Source: Thelonectria olida
Taxonomy: Eukaryota > Ascomycota > Sordariomycetes > Hypocreales > Nectriaceae
Reading direction: 5' to 3'
Assembly: GCA_020736575.1 (NCBI GenBank)
Contig: JAGPYM010000021.1
Location: forward strand, 620,001-684,000
DNA length: 64,000 nt
Shown here in pieces: positions 33,360-44,798 of the stretch (positions are counted from its first letter, which is position 1; each line of letters opens with the position of its first letter). The position numbers and the translations under genes are program-made. Below the pieces are notes generated by a model. That model ran no database searches, had not been told where the DNA came from, and saw only the letters and a list, made by a program, of their open reading frames with translations.

Positions 33360-35153
33360 TTAAACGCGACTGCGTTCGTCATTCGAAACCTCCACTTCCA
33401 ACACCTTGGTAGCGACCTTTGCATCATCAGTAGAAGCTGCGTGTAAAGCGCCACTAGGGCCTTCGAAAATCTCGGCAATCTCCTCCAGAGTGCGGCCCTT
33501 GGTTTCCGGGACCCAAAGGTAGATGCCGACGACCAGGAAAAACAACACCGCGCAGAAAACTATGTAATAGTGCCATCCAATGTTCTTCATAGCGATCGGA
33601 TTGATGAATTGCCCACTGATGAGGCCGCAGTATGTTCCAACGTAGGACGTGGTCATGCCTCGACCTCTCAAGGAATAAGGGAAGATCTCGACCGTATAAG
33701 CGACCGGCAAGGGGGTCCAGGCAATGTCGTAGAAGAAATAGTAGATGAAGATGAAAGTCAAGACAGCATTGCCCAATCGTTGATCGAGAGTCTTTGCAAA
33801 CTCGGCATTCAACACAGTCCAGGCAATATACGAAATGAACATACCGGTAGTGGCCACCAGGAACAGCCGCCGCCGGCCGACACGGTCTACCAGAAACGCA
33901 CCGCCAAAGACAGCCACTATCCAGTTGAATATCTGCAGCATTCCGTTGATAAGTGTCTGCTTAGAAGTCTCGCGAATCCCAATCGTGTTGAGAACAAGGT
34001 TCAAGTAATAGGACAGGACGCTGCAACCGTTCCACTGCGTGAAGAAGGAGAGGAAAAAGGCGAGGGCAGTGCGGTGGCGGTTTGAACCGGTGCGCAATAG
34101 CTCGAAGTAGCTGCCTGATTGCTCGGTCGACTTCTCGAGTGCCAAGGCTTGCGAGATCTCGTTCAGTTCGAAGTGTACCAAAGGTGAATCCTCATCGCCA
34201 CCCGCGTGGTATCGTACAAGTGTGCGCCGGGCTTCTTCTTCTCTGCCGTTGGCCAGAAGCCATCTGTCATTGTCATTGTGAGCGGCGGCGCAATCTCTAG
34301 TCAACAGTCCACATTACCTAGGAGACTCTGGGAGCCAGAAGACAAAAGCAGTTTGGAAGAGGGGCAGGGCTTGTTGGAGGATCGATGGAATTCGCCAGGC
34401 CCATGTGGATTGAAGTCTGAAGGTACCGTATGTAGACCAGGCTGCGAGAACGGCTCCAAAATACTAGTAATTGTTAGTATCGTCCAGGTCGTGGGTTCGC
34501 GTCACTTACAAAGCACGTGTTGTATAGCGAAGTCACCTTGGCCCTATGCGTCGGATATGCCAACTCTGTCACAAGGATGGGTGAAGGTTGGGCGAGAAAC
34601 GATGTTGAGAAGCCCAGAACGGATCGGGCCACGATGAACATTGCTGTGTTTTGCGAGGCGGCCTGAAGAGCAGCCCCAACAGGAAGCATGGCCAAGCCAA
34701 TACACAATGCCTTCTTCCTACCGTACCGGTCCCCAATCCAGGTGCAGGGGAACAGTCCGATTAGTTTGGAAATGGGATAAATTGCGTTCATGAAACCAAG
34801 AAGGGCGCCGCTGGGATTGCCAAAGGTACCTCGCCATTGAGGCAACGTCTGTAACCCGTTCATCATGGCACCTATGCTATATTAGCAACGCTCGTTACGC
34901 AGGGGGCGCGAACACAGCTGTATTACCGTCAAATCCAAGAGCCGAGGCGGACAGCAGAGGGATCACGAGAAGGAGGTTGAGTTGGAGGAGATGCTTGGTA
35001 CGGAACCATGGTTTCGGCTTCCTTGGCAGCACCTGGCTTGCACGTTAGAGCGTTTCCTTGGAGCATCGACAGAAGCCTTACAGCAAGCAACTCTGGCGGG
35101 AACATCTCGCCGTCGGAGTCAGAATCGAGAAACGATAAGAAACCCATTGTCAT
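33360..35153 (-). CDS. MFS sugar transporter, lactose-permease-like
   Basis: Exons 35153-35082, 35032-34927, 34871-34510, 34463-34318 and 34263-33360 encode 529 residues. The second intron uses the downstream of two AG acceptors so that ALGFDGAMMNGLQ is formed. Conserved elements are GDRYGRKKALCIG (loop 2), ELAYPTHRAKVTSLYN, WAWRIPSILQQALP, LPESPRWL across the last junction, DRVGRRRLFLV and WVPETKGRTLEEIAEIFEG. FDG..MNGLQTLPQW is typical of fungal disaccharide and galacturonate or lactose permeases. It should be a plasma-membrane proton symporter. A TATATA lies about 118 bp upstream of the ATG. It is transcribed divergently from the Gfo/Idh/MocA gene, 1.27 kb away. Confidence 0.92.
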
Positions 35154-36419
35154 TGCCTTGTCCAAATCACAACTGCTCTCTCAGAGGTTTCGGGATAGAA
35201 TGGTTGATGGTGTTTGGATCGACAGATGGATGTGCGAATGAAGACTCTTGTGAAGCGAGGAGGTTGCCCTCACTATATAGCCAACTTCTCCAGACAGAGT
35301 TATGCCGGTTTGGGAGCCAACGATGGCACCGTTTCTCAGCTCGTACCCCGGCTTCTGAGTAGTTTTGCTAGATGTAAGTATTGTGTGTTGCTAAGGAATC
35401 TGCGTACGATGAAGATGGAGTAGACGACAGGGGTTGAGTCGAGCATGAACGCGCCTCTCAACCAGCCCTACCCTTCTCATTGAATAGCAACACACTCACT
35501 CGTTGCCAATCCGTGTAGACTATCACGTACCATGACACTTGCTGACGACTGGACACACGATTATTGACCTGATTCACCGTGCATGGCTAGCTTCCTCATC
35601 AATCCTGAGTGCGGGAAGTTCTCGACCGTCCTGAGGAAGCGAGGGGCTGGGTCATGTGGCTGATTTCACTCGGGGTCGGGGATGGTGCCGATGGGTGAAA
35701 ATGTTGCGACCTTCATAGTTTTTTCCCACTAGGCACCGGGTATGCATTTCGCCTCGCGGCAACGCACGGGGATGGCACCACAGAGGCGACTCAGGCGAGG
35801 ACCGAACTTGTTTAGCTCAACGTCGGTTCTTGGAGAGAAGGAACATGTTCGCCACCAAGAAGCTGGTGTTGGCTGAACCCCGGACCCGGACTCAGACGAG
35901 ACAAGCAGTGTTTGTCTCACACAATCCTTGTTCTCCCCAGCCTCCAGGGCACTATGGTCTCGTTTCGACCAACCCCACGGGGACGACGCCGGCTTTTGCA
36001 TGCGGGGGAAGCTCTTTTCGTTGGCTCGTCCCCTTTAGATTCTTTGTCGGCTGTTCCGCGATGCCAGACTCCACCTGTAAGTAGCTAAGACGAGCCAAGG
36101 GCATTAACCATTGGGCGTTGTGGGGCTGATCGGGGAAGTGCCGACGGTGTTGGCATCATGTGGTTCGGGGGGGAAACCCGATGCATAACGTTATGATGGA
36201 AGACAGCAGTAATAGACGAGCAGCCAGCCACAAGCGACTTCAGCCAAGCAATTCCCCAGGTCTCCGCCCCAGCATAGCGTAGCTGCCATTCGTGAGCAGC
36301 AACTCTGAGCAATGCGACAGTTATAATGAATAGAAAGCATCCTGCTTTCATCCTGGTGTTACGCGTGCTACTGGAAGTCACTAAGTTGAGCCCCAGCACG
36401 ATTTGGCCTTGGCCTCAAC
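35154..36419. promoter_or_regulatory. Divergent promoter region, MFS transporter / Gfo-Idh-MocA dehydrogenase
   Basis: No gene is seen in this 1.27 kb region, which separates two head-to-head genes whose products could act in one pathway. A minus-strand TATATA near 35273-35279 serves the transporter. CGG and CCG triplets occur, for example around 36165-36180, but without a clear repeated spacing. Confidence 0.45.
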
Positions 36420-37688
36420 ATGTCAACCGCCAAGATCAAACTTGGTATTATTGGGTACGGGAACTCAGCCAAGAACTTCCACCTGCCTCTCATTATCCAC
36501 GTCCCTGACATCGAGGTGCACGCTATCCTCCAAAGAACGCCACCAGCGCCCGATGCGAAACCTGGCGAACATTGCACCGTCGACTTACCCGGTGCAAGAC
36601 ACTATACCGATGTTGATTCCTTCTTTGCCGACCCGGAAATCGAGTTGGTCCTGGTTGCTGTCGCCGCCATGCACTACGAGTATGCAAAGAGGGCTCTCCT
36701 TGCCGGAAAGAATGTTGTAGTCGAGAAGGCATTTACTACTACGAGTGAAGAAGCCGACGACCTCATCCAGACCGCACAAACTGCCAAAAAGATCGTGACC
36801 GTCTATCACAGTAAGACTCTTGCTCTTGCGTGGCAGGTTGAGCTCTAATGGATGCTGTTTTGTATGGGTAGACCGGCGCTTTGACGGAGATTTCTTAACG
36901 GTTAAACAACTCATCAAGAACCGAGTTCTCGGTGATCTGATTGACTTTGAGACGCACTTCGACTGGGACGACCCGGGTTGGCCGTCCAACTGGGCAGATG
37001 TCAAGGAGTACATCCCCGGTAAAGGCACATTGTTTGGCCTGGGTTCCCATACCGCCGACCAAGTTCTCAGCCTATTTGGACGGCCAGAGAATGTCTTTGC
37101 CGTCTTTCGGGCCCATAGAGATGGATCACGCGGCAGCGCTATTGACGACTGGCACACGCTGATTCTGCAGTACCCCGGAGCTGACAACCAGGGTCTGGTG
37201 GTTACCATCAGGAGCACGCAGATTAGTCCTTTGGCTAAGCAGCTCCGGTTCTTTGTGCGGGGCCGCCAGGGAGCGTACATCAAAGTTTGTGTTCCATATT
37301 CACTCAGTGACAGGCGCCTATTCCAGCTAATTTCCTGTATTAGTTCTATCACGACGTTCAAGAAGCCCACGTGACGGGTCGGCAGTTCTCATCCCCTTTA
37401 GACCCACGGTTTGGCAAAGAGGACGCTTCTCATTTCGGCGAGCTCACCACGACGACCATGTACGATGCTTCATTCCAAACTGTTGACGAGTCTGGCCGAC
37501 AGCCTCGATATGTGGGGAAAATGCCCACCGAGCCGGGAAACTGGCGAGGATATTATCAGAATATCGCGAGAGCTTTGCGGGGTCAGGAGGAGTTGGAGGT
37601 GACGGCGGAGCATGGGCGAGACGTCATCAGGCTCTTTGAACTGGCCCGAGAAAGCGCCAGGACTGGGAGAAGTGTGCCTTGGAGTTGA
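36420..37688 (+). CDS. Gfo/Idh/MocA-family NAD(P)-dependent dehydrogenase
   Basis: Exons 36420-36810, 36872-37284 and 37344-37688 encode 382 residues. The N-terminal Rossmann fold is clear: KLGIIGYGNSAKNFHLPLI near residues 7-25, VLVAVAAMHYEYAKRALLAGK, and VVEKAFTTTSEEA (the family's EKP motif reads EKA here). The C-terminal catalytic part includes NRRFDGDF, GKGTLFGLGSHTADQVLSLFG, with the conserved His of the GSH motif, and TEPGNWRGYYQNIARAL. The family oxidises or reduces sugars, inositols and related polyols in the cytosol. The head-to-head sugar transporter supports a role in sugar use. The gene is intact. Confidence 0.93.
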
Positions 37689-39004
37689 CGATAAATGTAG
37701 ACAGGCGGTTTATGTCTAAGGAAGAGCCCCGTGAAGAACAGTCTTGAGATATGTTGTCGCGCATTAACTCATTGTGCTTTGTCCACTGCAGAATTTTCGA
37801 ATGAATGTTACGACATCAAAAGGGACATGATATATACAATGGAAAGAAGACCGTAGAAGTGGAATGTCACTAAGTCTCTTCGGCAGGTGTGTGGTCTTTT
37901 TGGTTCACCAGTGGAAGTCGTACTGGCTTAGCACATCTGCTCGCATGCAGCGATGTACCATATGACTTGGTCGAGAACGCCGAGCTCACGGAAAGTGTAG
38001 TACTGTTTTTTAAACGGCGATAACTGGCAGGGGAAATGCTGCTAAGATGCTAGGAGCCTCAACAGACATACGTTTTGTCCACTTTCTCTATCACCATGGT
38101 AACCTACTTAACACTGCCTACTCTACTCATCCTGCAGATAGTTCAGTCCGCGTCGACTGACCTGATTCCATCCATGGGGTTGTTTCTCATGCATGACGCC
38201 GCAAGTAAATCGGTTCGTTACCGACGACGACGCAAGTTAAGAGCAAAGAGACAAGGAGGAGGGATAGATGTCGCAGGGGAATCAAGATTACAGTCCGGTC
38301 GGCCCAGCCGATCTTGCTCCGATGCCAAGACTAGCTTTGTGCGAATGACAGGGGAAGTACCCTGAAAGCCCTTACCGGATAGTCGGGGACTTGGTAGTAT
38401 TCCTATAGATAGTTAGATGTCCGGTGCAACTTCCCCGCATGTAGTTCTAGCTTTCCGGGGTAATCCGGGGGAAGCCGATGCGGCTTGTTGGTTGGTCCAA
38501 TTCTATTGCAGGAGGGGTTCCCCGACCATATGAATGAGTGATAGAACGGAGTAGTTGAATCGTTCTGTTCCGGGCCGATCCTTGGCCATGCTATCATTGC
38601 CATCCACCCATCGTTCGAGACTTTGTTGCTGAAGACCTATCGTATGAACATCGGGACACATCTGAGTCTCGAATAGGCTTGGAGCCCAGCCCTATGACCC
38701 ATCATGTTATTCAAGAGTCAAGACGTGGTTGCGCCACACCAGTTAAGCCCCAAAGGAAGCACAAAGTCCAGAGACCTTTGAGATGCGGCTTAGTCCAGAC
38801 ATCTTAGGAATAGACCTGGAGTACGTGGAATGTATCCGTCCACCTCTACAGCCTGCCACGGCGAGAGGGTTTCTTGTTGCTCAGACTGGACAAATGGCTA
38901 CCGACTCATCAATCAACCCTAGTGCCTTCACGACGACACATCCTTCCTCTGGACAGTCCGTGTTCACTGAGACGAAGCGAAAAACCTTCAGCAGCAGTTG
39001 ACTT
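37689..39004. other. Intergenic, no gene seen
   Basis: No supported coding or RNA feature is seen in about 1.3 kb. Degraded downstream parts of the Gfo/Idh/MocA relic could extend into the right edge. Confidence 0.5.
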
Positions 39005-39589
39005 GCTTCCAGAAAGGAAAGTCCAAGGGGACGCCGAGCACTGAGAAAGGCATCCCAAGAGCTTCTCTCTTTGCAGTGATATCATGGTCACCCAGTCCAC
39101 AAGGAGAGGCCATGCTCGTTTCCACTGCGGCGTAATGGCACCTTGCACTCGTCGATCAACGCGATAGAGAGAATATTTTTGCGCCTGGCAGTTCGATCTT
39201 TCTCCGCCCCATCGGTGTAGGTCTTGGGGAACGTACCGCTCTGCGAGATGAAGGTTGAGTTGGGCCCGATGATGTTTGGGAACGGCTCGTTAGACGAAGC
39301 CCAAGGCAGCTAAGAGAAGATGCTGCAATGATGTATAAGCTCGCACCCGGACATAGTAAATCTTGTCCACGTCGCGCGAGGCACAGAGCTCTTCTGGATC
39401 GTGGGTTACAGCTGAACTCGGACTGGCAACTAGTCTACGTTAGTGTTGTAGGACACCTTGAGAGGGATCGTCGAGGTATGTAATCTGAAAATAGTCATGG
39501 AGAAAGCGGAGAGTCGGTATGAAGACGACCTGGGTAATCTCGACGCAGCCAACGATGCCAAGCTTCAGGGTTCTAGTTAGTGCACTCAT
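39005..39589 (-). pseudogene. Relic of a second Gfo/Idh/MocA dehydrogenase
   Basis: Reading down from an ATG at 39589, the sequence gives LKLGIVGCVEITQVVFIPTL..FQITYLDD, a Rossmann N-terminus of this family (GIVGCGEIAQ-type). The frame is then broken by a stop. Family fragments resume in other frames: DPEELCASRDVDKIYYV near 39330-39420, GPNSTFISQSGTFPKTYTD near 39210-39290, and LGMPFSVLGVPLDFPFW near 39007-39070. Order and orientation are conserved, so one gene decayed in place, with internal deletions and several frameshifts. It belongs to a different subfamily from the intact gene at 36.4 kb. It has been dead for longer than the single-lesion genes elsewhere in the window. Confidence 0.7.
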
Positions 39590-39940
39590 GTTTGAAGCTG
39601 CCTACTGGGGGAATTTGAGATGATAGATGAACGACAGAGAATAGGGAAGAAAGAGTAGGCAATCAATGTCAGGATGTACCTGAGAGCCATCCTAGGTACT
39701 CCGTATCTATTTGGTAGTTACCGGGTCTACCCCAGCACGTAGTACCTAACTAGGTTAAGACACAGGACTAAATTTACCGTGCTCGCTTTAGATCGAGATG
39801 ACGGTTGGTGGCGGGGCGCTTTCACATAAAACCAGGTCACCCCCGCGTTGTCGGGGAGAAGCCGAACTTGCTCAACGTCTAACGCGCAACTTACATCCCT
39901 TCGCAATCCAGCGAGCGATAAGCAGGTCCACACGCTCGCC

Positions 39941-42191
39941 ATGGACTCGATGAGTCTCCCGAGCGCCCTGTCCGGCGACGATGCACCGCGCAAGAGGCTC
40001 CGCATTGACGGCGCTGAGACACAGCCGGCCCATGTGCCTCCGAGGCCGCAAGCTGTCCGGAAGGCCCAGCGCCAGCGGACGCGTGCTGCCACGGCATGTG
40101 CCGTATGTCGTGCGAGGAAGACAAAGTGTGACGGGATTCGGCCGTTGTGCGGCTACTGCCGACGGACCAGCTCGGCCTGCCAGTACGACACCCTCGACAT
40201 GACCCCAGACATGACCTTGTACGTCGATCCCAATGCGTATGCTCCTCTCTGCTCTACTCTATTCTACTCTGCTCACAAGAAGCCCGTCTCTGGGCCGACA
40301 GCTATCATGATATGGGCTCTCAGATTCTGCAGGCCATCGAGCAACTCACGCACTTGGTCAAGGCCCAGTCTCATTCACATGGCCCCGAACAAGTCAACTT
40401 CGACAGCGGGACAACGCAGTCGTCCAACATGGACGGACTGAGCCCGTTTAATCTCTCCCAGTCCCAGGGGCCTGATTCTACCGCGGCCATTACCACCACC
40501 GACGGCACCGGACGACTGTCTGGCGTGCCTCCTTCTCCCCATCTTTTCGCCTCCTCGGAAGGTCTAGACAGCATCCTTGAATGGCGCGTATTCCCCTCGG
40601 GCATGGACAAGATCCGGGTGGACAACGGACGGCCGGTCCCAATGCCCGAAGAGCTTCCGCCTATGACGTTTGCAGAGCTCACCAGACTGCAGATGAACTA
40701 TCGTCGCGTGGTCCACAGCATGAACCCCATGCTTGACCTCGCAACGCTTGATCTGTACGTTGCCCACATCTCGGAAAACGGTCTTGACTTTACAACTCGT
40801 ACCTGCCTGGTGGCCCTTGTCTGCGCCATTGGCGCCTTGTGTCAGGAAGATACCCTCGAGAGACCAAGCTATCTTCCGGTGCCGGGTCGCAACAACGATG
40901 TGGATATAGCGTACCGCTTCTGGAGCGTTGCATCAAAACGACTCGGGCGTGCCATGAGCCACAACACTCTGGAGTCTGCCCAATGTCTATGCCTGGCAGG
41001 GTAAGCCTTGCTTATTGATCTACTACGTAGTACGCTACTGGTTGCATTCCGCCTGCTAATTAGTTGATATGCAATAGGATTTGGTTCATGTGTAATCTGC
41101 AACCGCTTGACGCATGGAAGCACTTTACCATGGCAGGTAACTGCTGCTATTCCGCTATACTGGCCAGGTAAGACTGACTGAAGAGTGATGATATATAGAG
41201 CCAAGTTGCTTATTGACTCTTATAGGAAATCCACGACACCCCTGGAGCCCCAGTCTAGCCCTCAACCGATCCCGCAGGCGATTGAGCATAGCATTTTCTA
41301 CACGGCGTACAAATCTGAATTGTATGTGCACCCGTTCAGGCCACCTAGCAGTCGGCTGCGTGTGAATGGCAGTGGAATCTAACCGGGCCGCTTCACTCTA
41401 GGGAAATCCGCTACGAACTGGCAATACCTGGCTCTGTCCTGGAACATATTGAAGATCAACTCGTCTTCCCCTCGCCGCCAATGCTCAGTGAGACGCAACT
41501 CGACGAATCAAATGAAAAGGCTGTCTCGTGGTACTATTATCTCACCGACATAGCAGCCCGGCACCTCATCAATCGCATCATCAACGCGGGACTTAGAATA
41601 CGAGCATGCCCCGACGAGGCCCAAGCCAAGGCTCTGCTCCGCGACTACAAGATCTTCGGCTCGCAGCTTGAGGACTGGCATGAATCCCTCCCACAGGAAA
41701 TCTCATTCGACCCGCCAGGTCCCGATATTGCGGCCGAGCCGAACCCGTTCAAACACATGATCTGCCGCCGCTACCTGTTCATCCGCGAGCTCCTATGCCG
41801 ACCCTTTGTGCGCATTTGCCTCAACTACGCTTTACATCTTCCCGAAGAGCTGCTTGTCGAGATAACGTCGATAGCGTCTCTCGGCCTGCAATACTGTTCT
41901 TGGAGGCTGCAATCTGCGGGCAAACCGACCAGGCTTGACCACGGGCTGTGGATAGGCATTCGAAATAATACTGCCAATGCTATGATCTTGGTTGGGGCTG
42001 GCCAAAGAAGCAAATTCCCCTCGCTCAATGTTGCCGCCCGCTTGTGGATGCCCGAGAATTGGCGCGACCACATTGAAGGGTTCGTGGACAGCTTGGAGAT
42101 ATTCTCAGAGGAGACAACTGGAGGTGTGATGGATTGCTATAAACTGATCCGCTGGGGCCTTGAGGACTTTGAGCACACGGCCGATGAGTAG
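39941..42191 (+). CDS. Zn2Cys6 transcription factor (fungal-specific regulator)
   Basis: Exons 39941-40236, 40302-41000, 41078-41167, 41226-41321 and 41402-42191 encode 656 residues. The DNA-binding cluster is ACAVCRARKTKCDG..PLCGYCRRTSSACQY at about residues 51-83, preceded by a basic Arg/Lys stretch. The central region shows YHDMGSQILQAIEQL, YRFWSVASKRLG and IWFMCNLQPLDAWKHF, then SIFYTAYKSE..EIRYEL, the fungal-trans regulatory domain. The first and third introns each contain several AG choices; I used those that restore these conserved joins (the third intron is 58 nt, since the earlier acceptor would leave 31 nt). Its position between the sugar genes and the GH3/MFS pair makes it the likely local activator, which is inference. 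Confidence 0.88.
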
Positions 42192-42394
42192 TTTATTACA
42201 ATTACAGCCTGGTTGCCGTGTGCTCAGGTCTTGCCGCACCCTCCAGCATCATATGTTTTGGTGCGTCTGTGACAGCGCCTCATGGACGCCCCGGCGCGCA
42301 ACTCACTGCAATGACGGGGCTTTCAAACACTGTAGTAAATTATTTCTATGAATTTTCTGCTTCTAATTTGTAATGCTAACAAACCCAACAATAC

Positions 42395-44077
42395 TTACAA
42401 CTTGAGTTGGTACCTTGGATTTGTCCTCAGCCGTTCTCCGTACTTCAAAGACATGACGATCATGCCCATCATAACAAGGGACATAGCGGCTAAAACAGTA
42501 TTCCCCCATCCTTGGTCAAGTCGACCGTACATGCGCGGTCCAGCAAGTGGGAGAAGCGCACCGCCGATGCTGCGGAAGACAGTATTCGCAGCCGTAGCGC
42601 TCGCAGCATATGTCGGGAACGCATCAATCAGGTACGTTCCAACCGGCGTGAAAACCGTTATCATGCCAAAGCCGATCAAAACCGTTCCGATAATCGGCAC
42701 GAACCAAAATACCTTATACTGGGCGGTCCATCCATATATAAGCAGACCGATGGGGATCATGGCGCCGCCAGGGATCATAGGGGGCAGACGGTATTCTGGC
42801 TTCAACTCCCCCCCTTTGGCTGCCTTTTTAAGGATCGCATCAGAAATAAGCCCTAGGATGAATAGTCCAATGAACTGGCCGCAGCCGAAACCAAGGTATA
42901 CAAGACCGACATTCGCGACAATACCGTAGCGCGTTTGAAAGACGTCGGTTACGGTGGTGAAGAGAAGATATAGCGTGCCGTATGCGACAGCAGTTAGGAG
43001 GGAGAGGCCAAAGACGACGGGCGAGCGGGAAAGCATCTTTATGGGCCGGACGATGCTCGATGAGAACATCTGTCCCCGGGGCATGGTGGAATGAACGAGG
43101 GGTCGGATGTTAGGGTTTCCCGTCGTTTTTCTGAGTCGAGCGGCCTTGTGCTTCAGGAGCGTCGGGGGGTGTGTCTCTCGTTGGAAAATAAGGCAGAAAA
43201 TCAAGATTGCGCCGGCCTAGAAAGTCATCAGGTTAGCCTATACTCTACGTCTCGCAGACACAGTCCTCAGCGAGCCTACCATGATGATGAGGATCCAGAA
43301 GTTCCACCTCCATCCGAGTGCCCGCGACACATACGCTCCGATGGCAGGTCCTAGACAAGGCCCTAGAAGTACAGGCATTGTCCAGACCGCCATAGCACGA
43401 CCTCGTTCCTCCTGTCGAAAGCAATCCGAAACGGTGCCCGGCCCTATCGTTAAGGGACATGCTCCTACGAGACCAGTTAAGAACCGAAAGATGATAAGCA
43501 TAGGCATGTTGATAGCGAGTGCGCAAGCAATATTGAGGATCAGAAATAGCACTGAGCATATATGGTAGATTATTAGGCGCCCGTATAGCTCGCTGCAGGG
43601 CGCAAGCACAAGAGGCCCGAATGCATAGCCCAGCAGGTAGATCGATACGCCAAACGAGCCGACATCTCGGTTCGAGGTGCCCATTTCTTGCATAACTTGA
43701 CTGATGGCCGGGGCAAACATGGACGATGCAAACGGCCTTGGATGGCGCTCAAAGTTAGTCAAGTCAGCGAAGCGCTGGGGGGGGCGAGCTCACGTCAGGA
43801 ACGTCAAGGTTGAGACCATCATGACATTCTGCCACTTCTTGCACTGCGGCCAGTTGACAGGGAGCTCAGGGTCGTTTGAGCCGTCCCAATCGATGACATC
43901 CGAGTCATCTCGGTGAGGGAGCTGGTCCGCCAGCGACACATCTGTCCCTGTGTTCTTCTCGATGTCGTCGGCGCGAGGTGCTCCTCCCAGCGTTGGCGAC
44001 GAAGACATGCTCTGCCGTGAACGCGGGACTGGCGGCTGTTCGGGAGGAATTGAGACGCTGGAGACCTTTTTGTTCAT
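42395..44077 (-). CDS. MFS transporter, DHA1 (drug/polyamine proton antiporter) type
   Basis: Exons 44077-43794, 43736-43280 and 43216-42395 encode 520 residues. After a polar N-terminus of about 70 residues comes the family start DPELPVNWPQCKKW. Then follow FAPAISQVMQEMG, SIYLLGYAFGPLVLAPCSELYGR, the motif-C-like LTGLVGACPLTIGPGTVSD, EERGRAMAVWTMPVLLGPCLGP, and in the C-half YGTLYLLFTTVTDVF and LKYGERLR. These are the signatures of the 12-helix DHA1 exporters of drugs, polyamines or small metabolites at the plasma membrane. It is convergent with the regulator and divergent from the GH3 gene; a minus-strand TATATA lies about 85 bp before the ATG. It may export an intermediate or a toxic aglycone. 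Confidence 0.92.
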
Positions 44078-44798
44078 GGCGGTGGTAGGATGGAGGCTGT
44101 CACTGGCAGTACGTCTGGTAGCCGATGCGTCCCGGTGAGATGAACGAGGGAGCCTTGGATATATAGCCCAGTGGGAGGAATAGAAAGAAGAGGACGATGG
44201 TGACTACATGGGCGTAGTTGAAGAGATTGGCACGAACTGATTACTGGGCCTCCCTCTTGACGAGGGACGCAAGTGAAGTGAGAACGGCCGACCAGGATGC
44301 CGACCGTTTCGGGGAGGGGATCAATCCAATAGAGCCATGATGATTCGCTGCTCGGCAGCTTCCCCTGGTCATGGGCATCGTCGGGGAGGCTCCGCGAAGA
44401 GTCTCTCCCGATGTTATTCCTCGAGACGCCCCGCTGCACCCACAGCGAGTGGAGAATTGAGACGGAGATATCGTTGAGTCCGAGGGATGGAGACAAGAAC
44501 GCAGGCAGAGACAAGGCATCGGGTATTCTAGCCAATAACTGCGAGGGTTAGAGTTATTGGGGCCGAGAGATGTTCGAAGCAGCCAGCGGGCTTGACACCG
44601 AGATAGTAGACCAGTCAACACATCGGGAGCGTTCCCCGACGAGAGAGACGAGCGCAAATCCCCGCGGGCACATGCGATTCGTGACTCTCGGCCAAGTTCT
44701 GGTTATAAGTATGGAACCAAGCACATCGCCAGTGCATCTACCCTACATGTCCAGAGGTATCATTCTATTCCATCTCGTAACAGGAGACGCTTGAAATC
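44078..44798. promoter_or_regulatory. Divergent promoter, DHA1 transporter / GH3 beta-glucosidase
   Basis: A shared 721-bp region has TATA-like boxes at both ends: TATATA on minus near 44160-44166 and TATAAG on plus near 44704-44709. A CCGCGG palindrome flanked by CC and GC lies near 44656-44665. Coordinated expression of the two genes is plausible. Confidence 0.45.

Noticed and set aside
36585..37370. 261-codon minus frame opposite the Gfo/Idh/MocA gene
   Set aside because: Shadow of the coding strand; the plus product has full family conservation.
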